A stretch of DNA of 36,608 bases from an uncultured Clostridium sp. (GCA_958422985.1 CATZPY010000013.1:1-36608); one strand, 5' to 3'; shown: positions 8,188-16,994, numbered from the stretch's first letter. Numbers and translations are program-made. Notes: generated by a model from the sequence alone, not told the origin.

Positions 8188-9069
8188 ATGAAATTATCTT
8201 ATACAGTAAAGCAAAACGATTCTTATATTAATGTTCTAGATGTACTAAAAAATGAATTTTTATTGTCTGCAAGATTAATAACTAAATTAAAACAATCTAA
8301 TAATATCTTTTTAAATGAAGCTATTACATATACAAAAAAATTAGTTTATTCAAATGATGTAGTGTCTATTTTAGTTGACTTTGTAGAGGACAACTCTAAT
8401 ATTGTTGCTACAAATATTCCTTTAGATATTATATATGAAGATGAATACTTACTAGCAATTAATAAACCTGCTAATATGCCTGTTCATCCATCTATGTTGC
8501 ATTATGAGGAAACACTATCCAATGCTGTTAAATACTATTTTGATACACTAAATTTGAAAAGAAAAATACGAATTGTAAATAGACTTGATAAAGATACTTC
8601 TGGAATTGTAATTTTTGCTAAGAATGAATATATTCAAGAATGTTTAATTAAACAAATGAAAACAAAAGAATTAAAAAAAGAATATTTAGCAATTGTTATA
8701 GGTTATCTTCAAAAAAAATCTGATACTTTATGCTTTCCAATTTCTAGAAAGGAAGGTAGTATTATAGAAAGAACCGTAAATCCTAATGGTGATATTGCAA
8801 TAACACATTATAATGTTTTAAAAGAACAAAATAATCTTTCTTTGGTTCATGTTTTTTTAGAAACTGGTAGAACACACCAAATAAGAGTACATTTTAGTCA
8901 TATTAATCATCCAATATTAGGAGATACTCTATATGGAACCTCCTCTACTTTAATTAATAGGCAAGCTTTACACAGTTATAAAATTACCTTTCTTCATCCA
9001 ATTTCTAAACAAATATTAACTTTAGAATCACCTATTCCAAATGATATGAAATTTATAAATTTTAATTAA
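8188..9069 (+). CDS. RluA/RluD-family 23S rRNA or tRNA pseudouridine synthase
   Basis: Converts specific uridines to pseudouridine in structured RNA. 293 residues from the ATG at 8188 (GGTGAT lies just upstream); the open frame extends far upstream, but that part is antisense to the 118-residue gene and is not family-like. A degenerate S4-type RNA-binding region occupies about residues 20-65, and the catalytic domain begins at IIYEDEYLLAINKPANMPVHP. The catalytic motif reads NRLDKDTSGI with Asp134; Asn replaces the usual His before RLD. TGRTHQIRVHFSHINHPILGDTLYG is split over the later core and is diagnostic. The exact target uridine cannot be assigned. A bidirectional terminator follows at 9126-9153. 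Confidence 0.93.
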   Translation: MKLSYTVKQNDSYINVLDVLKNEFLLSARLITKLKQSNNIFLNEAITYTKKLVYSNDVVSILVDFVEDNSNIVATNIPLDIIYEDEYLLAINKPANMPVHPSMLHYEETLSNAVKYYFDTLNLKRKIRIVNRLDKDTSGIVIFAKNEYIQECLIKQMKTKELKKEYLAIVIGYLQKKSDTLCFPISRKEGSIIERTVNPNGDIAITHYNVLKEQNNLSLVHVFLETGRTHQIRVHFSHINHPILGDTLYGTSSTLINRQALHSYKITFLHPISKQILTLESPIPNDMKFINFN

Positions 9070-9125
9070 TTATATATCCCAAAGATCGTACATAAATTTC
9101 TCCTATCAGTAATTTATTACTATTT

Positions 9126-9153
9126 AAAAAAAGTGGTACACGACCACTTTTTT
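9126..9153. terminator. Bidirectional terminator between convergent genes
   Basis: Perfect 11-bp stem (AAAAAAGTGGT with ACCACTTTTTT) around a 5-base loop, with A and T runs on both sides. It serves the pseudouridine synthase gene on the plus strand and the 325-residue gene on the minus strand, whose stop is 2 bases away. Confidence 0.85.
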
Positions 9154-9154
9154 G

Positions 9155-10132
9155 TTAATAAATCTTCATCCCTTTATTAGTAAATATGGCTATGGGAGTA
9201 AGCTTGTCTACTATATCCCCCGCGCACTTTTCTAAAGCTACCGACAGTATTTTTTCTTCATAGCACTCGTCTACATCTGCCATAACTGAACACGGAGAAA
9301 CACAGATCTTTTCTCCATTCAGTTTAAAAGAGTTATTCCAATCTGGGTACATTAAATATATCCTATTTTTTGGTTTCATTATTAACGGATACATTTTACA
9401 GTGCCAATAGCATCCTACTGCTACTGAGTTTAAAGTTGGCATTCCATAATTTGTCGCTAACAAAACCCTTTTATCATAAGATTCCTTTAGTACTAAATTG
9501 GCGAAATAATCATTTCTATCGACATAATATTTTTCTAATCTTTTAGTGATAGCATAAAATTTTTCTGCGTCTTTTCCTTCAAGGTAATCTAACTTTTTAC
9601 CAGTAATAAGATCTGTTTTGGTTTTTATTTTATCATAAAACCAATTTCCCTGTGTTATAACACCATCTGGCATATTTCTTTGTTGGTATTCATTTCTTGG
9701 CATATTCAGTATTAAATACTGTCCATTTTGTAAGCACTCTTTACCATTTGCACTCATAAGAGCTATTAATTGGTTTCTCGCAGAATAGTTCCAATTATAT
9801 CTCTCATTTCTTAAAGCCTTTCCTACCCTTTCCATAAATTTTAATGGATGTATAAAATTATTTAACCTATATATACTAATTCCACTAACATTCATTGTTG
9901 GTTCAATTGGAACAAATGGTACGTCTGTCTCCCAATAAGCTAATGTTCCGTTAAAAAACATTTGATTTGAAATAGTTTCAGAATTGTTTACATTTGGCAA
10001 AACACATATTTCACCTTTCATTTCTCTTCCTGAAACACACGTAGCTATCTTTGTAAGAATTCTTTCTGTGGTTTCTAGTTCTTTAATTAAATTCCGTTGT
10101 CTTTCATTTGGATTTTGATTTAAATTTTTCAT
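9155..10132 (-). CDS. Unrecognised 325-residue protein
   Basis: I do not recognise the family. The frame is firmly supported by AGGAGG before the ATG, a perfect consensus promoter (10183-10211) and a strong terminator. The product has no signal peptide or obvious membrane segment. After a charged helical start (about 1-35) it is a mixed alpha/beta-looking protein rich in Asn, Tyr and Met, with aromatic patches (FYDKIK, CYWHCKMYP, YLMYPDWNNSF). Cysteines are scattered (CVLPN, CLQNG, CYWHC, CVSPC, CYEE, CAGD); the CYWHC and CVSPC pairs could bind metal, but this is speculation. GC is about 30-42% in sampled blocks, higher than most neighbours. It is transcribed alone, downstream of rnpB but insulated from it by two terminators. 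Confidence 0.75.
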   Translation of the reverse strand: MKNLNQNPNERQRNLIKELETTERILTKIATCVSGREMKGEICVLPNVNNSETISNQMFFNGTLAYWETDVPFVPIEPTMNVSGISIYRLNNFIHPLKFMERVGKALRNERYNWNYSARNQLIALMSANGKECLQNGQYLILNMPRNEYQQRNMPDGVITQGNWFYDKIKTKTDLITGKKLDYLEGKDAEKFYAITKRLEKYYVDRNDYFANLVLKESYDKRVLLATNYGMPTLNSVAVGCYWHCKMYPLIMKPKNRIYLMYPDWNNSFKLNGEKICVSPCSVMADVDECYEEKILSVALEKCAGDIVDKLTPIAIFTNKGMKIY

Positions 10133-10182
10133 ATTTCCTCCTAATTAAAATTATTTTTATTGGATACTGCAAAATTTTAACA

Positions 10183-10211
10183 ATTATATACCGTTTTACA
10201 CTTTATGTCAA
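10183..10211 (-). promoter_or_regulatory. Consensus SigA promoter of the 325-residue gene
   Basis: Minus strand: TTGACA (10211-10206), 17-base spacer, TATAAT (10188-10183). Both boxes and the spacing match the consensus exactly, implying a strong promoter. Confidence 0.85.
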
Positions 10212-10224
10212 TCTTCTCGTTGTA

Positions 10225-10280
10225 TAAAAAACGTACCTAGGATTTTCTAACAAATATAAATTCAAAAAATCTAAGGTACG
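10225..10280 (-). terminator. Second terminator downstream of rnpB
   Basis: Arms CGTACCTAGGATTTT (10232-10246) and AAAATCTAAGGTACG (10266-10280) pair over 13 of 15 positions; on the minus strand the hairpin is followed by TTTTTTAT. It lies between the rnpB terminator and the 325-residue gene promoter. Confidence 0.65.
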
Positions 10281-10316
10281 TCATAATTCTCTTGTACAGA
10301 AATTTCTAAAATGCAA

Positions 10317-10345
10317 AAAACTTTCAGAATACATCTGAAAGTTTT
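10317..10345 (-). terminator. Intrinsic terminator of rnpB
   Basis: Perfect 12-bp stem (AAAACTTTCAGA with TCTGAAAGTTTT) with a short loop, 15 bases after the RNase P RNA 3' end, followed by TTTTTT on the minus strand. Confidence 0.85.
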
Positions 10346-10360
10346 ATTTTTAATTTATTA

Positions 10361-10697
10361 AGTAAATCTGTAAGCCGGGTTCTGTCTAGGACAGTCATTT
10401 ATCTATTCCATATGTTACCATATGGCTTAAGCCACCAATAAGAGGACGACGAGCAGTCTTAACCCTCAAGCTCGGTGTTGCTCCAGATGGGGTTTACATT
10501 GACCAAATATGTCACCATATTTGCGGTAAGCTCTTACCTCACCTTTTCACCCTTACCCTTATAGGGCGGTTATTTTCTGTTGCACTTTCCTTAAGGTTAC
10601 CCTCACTGGACGTTATCCAGCATCATTGCTCTATGGAGCCCGGACTTTCCTCGTACGCTGTCTTTCGACCTTGCTATACGCGACTGTCTAATTTACT
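10361..10697 (-). ncRNA. rnpB: RNase P RNA
   Basis: Catalytic RNA that removes 5' leaders from tRNA precursors. The minus strand contains the universally conserved core GAGGAAAGTCCGGGCTCC near the 5' end, the GCAACAGAAA segment, and the 3' ACAGAACCCGGCTTACAG. The ends are set by a P1 helix: AGTAAAT (10697-10691) pairs with ATTTACT (10367-10361), giving about 337 bases. A promoter is placed so that transcription would begin at about this 5' end, and a terminator follows. Confidence 0.95.
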
Positions 10698-10704
10698 CTT
10701 AATT

Positions 10705-10732
10705 ATTTTAACATTTTTATACAAAAAGTCAA
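10705..10732 (-). promoter_or_regulatory. SigA-type promoter of rnpB
   Basis: Minus strand: TTGACT (10732-10727), 16-base spacer, TAAAAT (10710-10705). It fits in the 36-base gap after the HD-protein stop codon and would start transcription at about the predicted rnpB 5' end. Confidence 0.7.
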
Positions 10733-10733
10733 G

Positions 10734-12299
10734 CTATCTTGCCTCTTTCTTTCTATCTCTAAGAATATCTTTAACTGTATTAACAGCTTCTTCATTTTTT
10801 GTTTTTTCTTTTAATTTTTCTTTATCTACTATAACTACTACATTTGTAAAAGTTTTAAGTGGTACTCTTCTTTTTGGGTGTTTGTCAAAAGTATAAATTT
10901 TTCCATCTTCATCTTCTACAAATATTTCTTCTCCTTTTTTATCTTTGTATAAACTATTCTTAGAAACATAATATGAAATACCATAATTTTCTGGAGTAAA
11001 TTTTCCTTCTTCTCCTAATTCTTTTTTTATTTCTTTTAATTTATATTTTAAATCTTTCTCATTTCTACATTTTTGTGTTATGTATCTTTCTTGAATTAGC
11101 TCTTGAGTAGAACCTGGTGGAATTTTACCTATTCTTCTAAAAAATCTGTCATTTTCTGGTGAAAGTCGTTCTAAATTTCCAAATTCATTTACATCCTCAT
11201 TTGTTACCATTAAGCCATAATATAATGAATAGTAGCTTTCTTCATCCGGAATACATATTCTAGCTAAACTTTTTAATTTTTCGTCTTCTGTATTATCATA
11301 TACTTCAATTATTCCTTTTAGAAATTCTATGTCATTGTAGCTAATATATTCATCCAGATCAATTTCCTCTGGCATTTTTTCATAATTATTTCTTAAAAAT
11401 GTTTTTAAACTATGCTCTTCTTCAGATTTTAATAATTCTTCCGAAAATTCTTTATAAACATGATCGCACATTTTTGCTTTTGGAGCTTCATAATATTTTT
11501 GATAATTATTAAATCTCGCTTCTAAAAATTTTTCTATTTTTTCTAAGCATTCATAAGGATACACTGGAACTAATTTTCCTTTTCCTTCAATAACAACTTT
11601 CTTTATTTCTACCTTTTGCAACAATTCTGTTATTTCATCTGAATTGCTATCATCTAAACGCAATGCCATACTATCTCTTGGTAAAAAATCTCCTCTATCT
11701 ACATCTATTTGCCCTTCAAACAAACTATTTAATCCTAAAAAATTTCTTTGCTCTACTTCTTCCATTATCTCTGGTAGATTTGGCCATACTGCATTTAATT
11801 TTTCTTTTAATTCTTCATTTTCATTAATCATTCTCTTCCCAATATCTTCATGAAATCCTTTTGGTAGATTACAAATTGTTTCCATGGTATGAGAAAATGG
11901 ACCATGACCAATATCATGCAAAAAACCTCTCATTAATTCTGCCACAATATATTTTTCGTAACCATATTTTTTAACAATTCCTCTTATATTATTATCTTCT
12001 AAAAGATGCATACATAATTCCATTGTTCTTGCATATGTTCCTTTGCTGTGCTTTGCTCTAGAATGCATAAGATTACTATTTTCTAAATACTTTGTACCCA
12101 ATTGAAAAATTTTACTCATTCTTCTAAACACTTGTGTATTTTTTATATCGTCCATTTCTATTGTATAATAAATTAAGCCATCATTTGTATAATCTCCACT
12201 ATTTCTATTAATAGCAAAATCTGATTCATAAAATATACCCTTTGGTTTATCATATAATAACCTAAAAAAATTTTCTGCTTCATTATATCCTATATGCAT
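10734..12299 (-). CDS. HD-domain phosphohydrolase, SAMHD1/dGTPase-like
   Basis: Likely metal-dependent hydrolysis of deoxynucleotides or a related nucleotide. The HD pattern is intact: HSRAKHSKGTYART, then FLHDIGHGPFSHTME with the HD dyad, a later HED, and DVDRGDFLPRDS, which is the family signature that completes the metal site. This set is typical of SAMHD1-like and YwfO-type proteins rather than of classic Dgt. The C-terminal half (about 240-520) is helical and charged and carries no motif I know. An in-frame ATG at 12308 lies inside the ribosome site; AAGGA stands 8 bases before the ATG at 12299 (MHIGYNE), so that start is preferred (521 residues). Promoter candidate at 12333-12361. The substrate is not determined by sequence. 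Confidence 0.88.
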   Translation of the reverse strand: MHIGYNEAENFFRLLYDKPKGIFYESDFAINRNSGDYTNDGLIYYTIEMDDIKNTQVFRRMSKIFQLGTKYLENSNLMHSRAKHSKGTYARTMELCMHLLEDNNIRGIVKKYGYEKYIVAELMRGFLHDIGHGPFSHTMETICNLPKGFHEDIGKRMINENEELKEKLNAVWPNLPEIMEEVEQRNFLGLNSLFEGQIDVDRGDFLPRDSMALRLDDSNSDEITELLQKVEIKKVVIEGKGKLVPVYPYECLEKIEKFLEARFNNYQKYYEAPKAKMCDHVYKEFSEELLKSEEEHSLKTFLRNNYEKMPEEIDLDEYISYNDIEFLKGIIEVYDNTEDEKLKSLARICIPDEESYYSLYYGLMVTNEDVNEFGNLERLSPENDRFFRRIGKIPPGSTQELIQERYITQKCRNEKDLKYKLKEIKKELGEEGKFTPENYGISYYVSKNSLYKDKKGEEIFVEDEDGKIYTFDKHPKRRVPLKTFTNVVVIVDKEKLKEKTKNEEAVNTVKDILRDRKKEAR

Positions 12300-12332
12300 G
12301 TTCAACATCCTTTTCTATTTTTTAGTTTAAAT

Positions 12333-12361
12333 ATTTTACCATATATTTTTATATTTTACAA
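12333..12361 (-). promoter_or_regulatory. Possible promoter of the HD-protein gene
   Basis: Minus strand: TTGTAA (12361-12356), 17-base spacer ending in TGG, TAAAAT (12338-12333), i.e. an extended -10. It overlaps the lipoprotein stop codon. Confidence 0.5.
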
Positions 12362-13177
12362 GATAATAAGTTCTTCCATTAAATTTTTATATTTACTAAG
12401 CAATATTTCTTTATCATTTGTATTTACAGAATTTTTAAATTCTTGTAATAGAACATATGCTTTTTTCACATTATATTCTTTTTCTAATTCACTCACATTA
12501 TTAATTACTGGTTCAAAATTATTTATAGCATTTTCTAAGTCTTTCTTTAATTCATCCCAATTTTCTAAATTTATATTAACATATGCTTTTATTATATCTA
12601 CTTTTGTTTTCGCAATTGCAATTTTTTGATTAGCGTCTACAATTTTTTCTAAATATATTGGTACATATTCATATAATCTTGATAAGCTGTTTAATGTTTC
12701 TACTTTATTTTCATCCTTTATATTCTTAATACATATATTAAGTAAATCGCTAAATTCTGTTAATTTATTATTCTCAATATTGGCTTTGTATAAATCTACT
12801 ATTATTGATGGCCAAATTTTATTTAAATTTTCTATTTGAATTTTTAAACTTTGCCAATTTGTAGTTTTATCCGAATTTAAAATTGTAGTTTGCATCATAC
12901 TATATTGTATATTATTACTTTTAGAATTTTCTTCTTCTTTTAACACTTCATTTAAATTCTCTGTACTTTCTATTTTAGTATTATATTGTTTTAAATTTAT
13001 ATTATTAATATTATTTAACATCAGTAATATATAGTTGTCTATATATTGTATTTCTGAAATATTTTTATCTCTTAGTTGTTCTTCATCTGTTTTTTGTTTG
13101 GAACATCCTGCCAAACTAAAGATCATAATTGTTATAAATAAAATTAAAATTAAATTTTTAATTATCTTTTTTGCCAT
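12356..13177 (-). CDS. Unrecognised lipoprotein, 273 residues
   Basis: Predicted to be exported and lipid-anchored on the outer face of the membrane. A Lys-rich N-terminus, a hydrophobic stretch (about 8-22) and the lipobox LAGC, with Cys25, form a standard lipoprotein signal. The mature part is Asn-, Lys- and Glu-rich and predicted helical throughout, with no enzyme motif; it could be a binding or scaffold protein, but I do not recognise a family. GGAGG precedes the ATG. It is divergent from the 93-residue gene at 13280 and lies upstream of the HD-protein gene in the same direction. Confidence 0.8.
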   Translation of the reverse strand: MAKKIIKNLILILFITIMIFSLAGCSKQKTDEEQLRDKNISEIQYIDNYILLMLNNINNINLKQYNTKIESTENLNEVLKEEENSKSNNIQYSMMQTTILNSDKTTNWQSLKIQIENLNKIWPSIIVDLYKANIENNKLTEFSDLLNICIKNIKDENKVETLNSLSRLYEYVPIYLEKIVDANQKIAIAKTKVDIIKAYVNINLENWDELKKDLENAINNFEPVINNVSELEKEYNVKKAYVLLQEFKNSVNTNDKEILLSKYKNLMEELIIL

Positions 13178-13279
13178 ATTTCCTCCAAAATACTTTTTTT
13201 CATATTATTTCCATAAATTCACTTTATATACAATGTATAAATATCTTTTTTATACAAATACTATTTTTAAGGAGTTGTT

Positions 13280-13561
13280 ATGTTGGCAAGTGTAAATTTA
13301 TATAGTACTAAATCTGGTGAAATAAAAAATTTTTTAGAGACATTTCTCGAAGTTCCAATAACTTTAGATGATAATTTATCTTGGACAAAAAAATACAACA
13401 ATCCCATAGAGATTGTTGATATTATTGGTAGTTTTATCGATAATAATTATAAATATAATATAGGTATGTGGATTTCACTTGATCCAGGAATTTTAATTAA
13501 TATTACAGATTATAATGCGGACTTAATAATAAGATATATGTTTGAGCGTTTTCCATATTAA
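13280..13561 (+). CDS. Small uncharacterised protein, 93 residues
   Basis: A compact soluble protein with a good ribosome site (AAGGAG, 7 bases before ATG). The start ASVNLYSTKSGEIKNFL and the alternation of strands and helices suggest a small alpha/beta domain; I have the impression of similar short hypothetical proteins in Clostridia but cannot name a family. No signal peptide or membrane segment. Its TAA stop at 13559-13561 directly abuts the dtd stop (13562-13564) on the other strand with no spacer, and no terminator hairpin lies between them. Confidence 0.75.
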   Translation: MLASVNLYSTKSGEIKNFLETFLEVPITLDDNLSWTKKYNNPIEIVDIIGSFIDNNYKYNIGMWISLDPGILINITDYNADLIIRYMFERFPY

Positions 13562-14002
13562 TTATTTTTCCATTATTATTGTATTTGGACCATCATTTAT
13601 TAGTGAAACTTCCATATGTTCTCCAAACATTCCTTGTTCTACTTTTTCTATACCATTTTCTTTACATTTCATCAAAAAATATTTGTATAATTCATTTGCT
13701 TTTTCTGGTTCTTCTGCTTCTATAAAACTTGGCCTGTTTCCTTCTTTAGTATTCCCATATAGTGTAAATTGAGAAATTATAAGTAATTGCCCATTTACGT
13801 CTTTTATTGACAAATTCATTTTTCCATTATCATCTTCAAAAATTCTTAAATTACATAATTTTTTTGCTAAATAATCTGCTTCTTTTTCTGTATCTCCCTT
13901 TTTTACTCCTAGTAATACCATATAACCCTTATCTATTTTTCCTACAACATTATTTTCAACTTCTACTTTTGCTTTTTTTACTTTTTGTATTACTAATTTC
14001 AT
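13562..14002 (-). CDS. dtd: D-aminoacyl-tRNA deacylase
   Basis: Hydrolyses D-aminoacyl-tRNAs (and glycyl-tRNA-Ala) to protect translation from D-residues. 146 residues, the usual length, with both active-site signatures: SQFTLYG (77-83) and NDGPNT (136-141, the family NxGPxT motif). It is the last gene of the der-plsY-gpsA-dtd unit, 12 bases after gpsA. It converges on the 93-residue gene with stop codons back to back. Confidence 0.96.
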   Translation of the reverse strand: MKLVIQKVKKAKVEVENNVVGKIDKGYMVLLGVKKGDTEKEADYLAKKLCNLRIFEDDNGKMNLSIKDVNGQLLIISQFTLYGNTKEGNRPSFIEAEEPEKANELYKYFLMKCKENGIEKVEQGMFGEHMEVSLINDGPNTIIMEK

Positions 14003-14014
14003 ATTTTCTCCTAT

Positions 14015-14998
14015 TTATTCAAATTTTTTATCACGAGTCATAAGCATTGTTACTGCTTCTCTTGGATCTAAATTATTATATAAAATATTATATACCCCAT
14101 CTACAATTGGCATTTCTATATTATGAATTTTAGAAAGCTCATATGCTGCTTCTATATTATCTATACTTTCTATTACCATTCCTACTTCTTTTCTAGTTTC
14201 TTCTATTGTTTTACCTTCTCCTATTAATTTTCCAGCTCTTCTATTTCTGCTATGTTCACTTAAACAGGTTACTATTAAATCTCCTAATCCACTTAAACCA
14301 TATAATGTATCTTTTTCTGCTCCTAAAGCTATTCCTAACCTTGCAATTTCTCCTAATCCTCTAGTTATAAGCGCCGCAAAAGAGTTGTCTCCTAAATTAA
14401 TTCCTGCTGCCACTCCTGCACAAAAAGCTATAATATTTTTAAATGCTCCTCCTATTTCTACACCTCTAATATCATGTGATGTATATATTCTAAATTCTGG
14501 AGTCATAAATTCATTTTGAATATCATATAAAATTTCATCATCTTCTGATGCAATAACCATTACTGTTGGAATTCCTATAGAAACTTCTTCTGCATGACTT
14601 GGTCCAGATAAAACTCCTATTTTTGCATTTGGCATTTCCTGTCTTATTATTTCATCTAAAGGTAATAATGTTTCTTTTTCAAAACCTTTAGAACAAATAA
14701 TTATTGGTTGGTTTGTTACATATTGTTTATATTCTTTTACTGTATTACGTGTAAATTTAGATGGTGTAACATGTAATATGATTTCTGAATCTTCTATCGC
14801 ATCTTTATAATCTAAAACACATTCTATTCCTTCTGGTAAATTGACATTTGGTAAAAACTTGCATTTTCTTTCGTTATTTATAAGGTCAGCTTCTTCTTTA
14901 GCAAATGACCAAACTTTAACTTTATGTCCCATTTTAGCTAGATGAATTGCTAATGCTATTCCCCAACTTCCACTTCCTATTATTGTAACTTTTTTCAT
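14015..14998 (-). CDS. gpsA: Glycerol-3-phosphate dehydrogenase [NAD(P)+]
   Basis: Reduces dihydroxyacetone phosphate to sn-glycerol 3-phosphate, the backbone of phospholipids. N-terminal Rossmann domain with GSGSWGIALA, then SGPSHAEEV and the substrate-binding GGAFKNIIAFCAGVAAG with the catalytic Lys; the C-terminal helical domain contains GLSGLGDLIVTC and SRNRRAG. 327 residues from ATG 14998, chosen because AGGAG is 8 bases upstream; an in-frame GTG at 15007 is inside the ribosome site. Sits 11 bases after plsY, which uses its product. Confidence 0.97.
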   Translation of the reverse strand: MKKVTIIGSGSWGIALAIHLAKMGHKVKVWSFAKEEADLINNERKCKFLPNVNLPEGIECVLDYKDAIEDSEIILHVTPSKFTRNTVKEYKQYVTNQPIIICSKGFEKETLLPLDEIIRQEMPNAKIGVLSGPSHAEEVSIGIPTVMVIASEDDEILYDIQNEFMTPEFRIYTSHDIRGVEIGGAFKNIIAFCAGVAAGINLGDNSFAALITRGLGEIARLGIALGAEKDTLYGLSGLGDLIVTCLSEHSRNRRAGKLIGEGKTIEETRKEVGMVIESIDNIEAAYELSKIHNIEMPIVDGVYNILYNNLDPREAVTMLMTRDKKFE

Positions 14999-15009
14999 TA
15001 GTTTCACTC

Positions 15010-15648
15010 CTATTTTTTAAAACTTAGTTTGTTTTCTGAACCGTTTAAGATTCTTTTAATATTTTCTCTATGATTAAACAATACTATTATTGCTAATATT
15101 ACACTATATACAAAATATCCATTTCCTATTCCTGTACTTTCTACTATATAATGACCTTCTCCTACGAATAATGTTAGAACTGGAAATAATATTGCAGCTG
15201 CAATTGACCCTAAAGACACCATTCTTGTTAAAGCCATTAATACTAGTGCAAATACCAGACATATTAATCCTAATTGCCAGTTTGTCATTAACAAAATTCC
15301 AAGCGATGTGGCTACACCTTTTCCACCTTTAAATCCAAAAAATACTGGAAATGTATGTCCTATAACAACAGCAATTGCAGCTATTTGTACTAATAAAGCT
15401 TTATTAGTATCTTTTAAAATATTTCCTACTACTATTGCTATTGCTATTGCAACAACACCTTTTAAAATATCGCAAACTAATGTTATGGCTGCATATTTTT
15501 TTCCTAAATTTCTTAGCATATTAGTAGTTCCAGCATTCCCACTTCCCTTTTGTCTAATATCATATCCTGCTTTTTTCTTGCTTATTAAAATCGAAAAATT
15601 AATACTTCCTATTAAGTAAGCTATCATTGCTATTATTATATATTCCAT
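15010..15648 (-). CDS. plsY: Glycerol-3-phosphate acyltransferase PlsY
   Basis: Integral membrane enzyme that transfers the acyl group of acyl-phosphate to glycerol 3-phosphate, giving lysophosphatidate. 212 residues with about five membrane segments and the three PlsY motifs: GSGNAGTTNMLRNLGKK, GHTFPVFFGFKGGKGVATSLG split around the conserved His, and HRENIKR near the C-terminus. AGGAGG precedes the ATG. It lies between der and gpsA; gpsA makes its substrate, so the pairing is functional as well as positional. Confidence 0.97.
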   Translation of the reverse strand: MEYIIIAMIAYLIGSINFSILISKKKAGYDIRQKGSGNAGTTNMLRNLGKKYAAITLVCDILKGVVAIAIAIVVGNILKDTNKALLVQIAAIAVVIGHTFPVFFGFKGGKGVATSLGILLMTNWQLGLICLVFALVLMALTRMVSLGSIAAAILFPVLTLFVGEGHYIVESTGIGNGYFVYSVILAIIVLFNHRENIKRILNGSENKLSFKK

Positions 15649-15659
15649 GTATATTCCTC

Positions 15660-16994
15660 CTATTTCGTTTCTATTGTATTTCCTTTTTCTCTTACAATAA
15701 TTCTTATAGGTGTTCCTATAAGACCAAATTCATTCCTTATTTGATTCATTAAATACCTTTGGTATGAAAAATGAAACAAGTTTTTTACATTTACAAATAT
15801 TACAAATGTTGGTGGCTTAGTAGAAGCTTGAGTTGCATATAATATTTTTAATCTACGTCCTCTATCTGTTGGTGGTTGTCTTACTGCAACTGCCTCAGTT
15901 ATTATTTGGTTTAATGTTGCTGTTGGTATTCTTATTGCATTTTGATTTGCTACAATATTTATCATTTCGAATAATTTATTTATTCTTTGTCCTGTTTTAG
16001 CAGATATAAATAATATTGGTGCATAAGATAAATATGATAATTTTTCGTATACTTCTTTTTTATATTTTTCCAAAGTTCCATTTTCTTTTTCCAAAGCATC
16101 CCACTTATTTACTACAATTATTACACCTTTTCCAGCTTCGTGTGCTTCTCCTGCTATTTTTGCATCTTGGTCAGTAACACCTTCTGTTGCATCTATTAAT
16201 AGTAAACATACATCCGCTCTTTCTATAGCAAGTTTTGAACGCATTACGCTGTATCTTTCTATATTTTCGTTAACTTTAGATTTTCTTCTAATTCCTGCTG
16301 TGTCTATTAATACATATTTTCCATATTCATTTTCATAGTAAGAATCTACAGCATCTCTCGTTGTTCCTGCTATATTACTTACGATTACTCTGTTTTCTCC
16401 TAATATTTTGTTTATTAATGATGATTTTCCAACATTTGGTTTTCCTATTACTGCAACTTTTATTTCTGTTCCAATTTCGTCTTCTTCATCTTCTTCTGGC
16501 AATTCTTCATAAACTGCATCTAATACATCTCCTAAACCTTTTGCATTAGTTGCAGAAATAGCATATGGATCTCCTAAGCTTAAATTATAAAATTCATATA
16601 TTTCATCTTCTACTTTTCCAAATGAATCAGACTTATTACATACTAAAACAACTGGCTTTTTAGATTTTTTAAGCATTATTGCAATATCTTCATCTGCTGC
16701 TGTAACACCTTGTCTTATATCTGTCATAAATATAATCACATCTGCTATATCTATAGCAATATTAGCTTGATTTCGCATTTGTACTAAAATTTCATCATTT
16801 GATTCTGGCTCTATTCCTCCTGTATCTATTAATGTAAATTCTCTTCCTCTCCAGTTTGCTTCACCATAAACTCTATCTCTTGTTACTCCTGGTGTATCTT
16901 CTACAATAGATATTCTTTTTCCAACTATATAATTAAAAAATGTTGACTTTCCAACATTTGGTTTTCCTATTATTGCAACTATTGGTTTTGCCAT
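15660..16994 (-). CDS. der: Ribosome assembly GTPase Der (EngA)
   Basis: Double GTPase needed for maturation of the 50S subunit. Two G domains in tandem: the first with GKPNVGKSTFF, DTPGVTRD, DTGG and NKSD, the second with GKPNVGKSSL, DTAGIRRKSK and NKWD, joined by an acidic linker (EELPEEDEEDE), followed by the C-terminal KH-like domain (IRIPTATLNQ to the end). 444 residues. The ATG at 16994 has GAGGTG at good spacing; the in-frame GTG at 17003 lies within that ribosome site. First gene of der-plsY-gpsA-dtd, with a promoter at 17016-17044. Confidence 0.98.
   Translation of the reverse strand: MAKPIVAIIGKPNVGKSTFFNYIVGKRISIVEDTPGVTRDRVYGEANWRGREFTLIDTGGIEPESNDEILVQMRNQANIAIDIADVIIFMTDIRQGVTAADEDIAIMLKKSKKPVVLVCNKSDSFGKVEDEIYEFYNLSLGDPYAISATNAKGLGDVLDAVYEELPEEDEEDEIGTEIKVAVIGKPNVGKSSLINKILGENRVIVSNIAGTTRDAVDSYYENEYGKYVLIDTAGIRRKSKVNENIERYSVMRSKLAIERADVCLLLIDATEGVTDQDAKIAGEAHEAGKGVIIVVNKWDALEKENGTLEKYKKEVYEKLSYLSYAPILFISAKTGQRINKLFEMINIVANQNAIRIPTATLNQIITEAVAVRQPPTDRGRRLKILYATQASTKPPTFVIFVNVKNLFHFSYQRYLMNQIRNEFGLIGTPIRIIVREKGNTIETK

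Noticed and set aside
10633..10896. 87-residue plus-strand frame
   Set aside because: Runs through the rnpB 5' end and the HD-protein gene 3' end in the wrong direction; no support.
12294..12629. 111-residue plus-strand frame over the lipoprotein 3' end
   Set aside because: Shadow of the Lys/Asn-rich lipoprotein gene; no ribosome site or motif.
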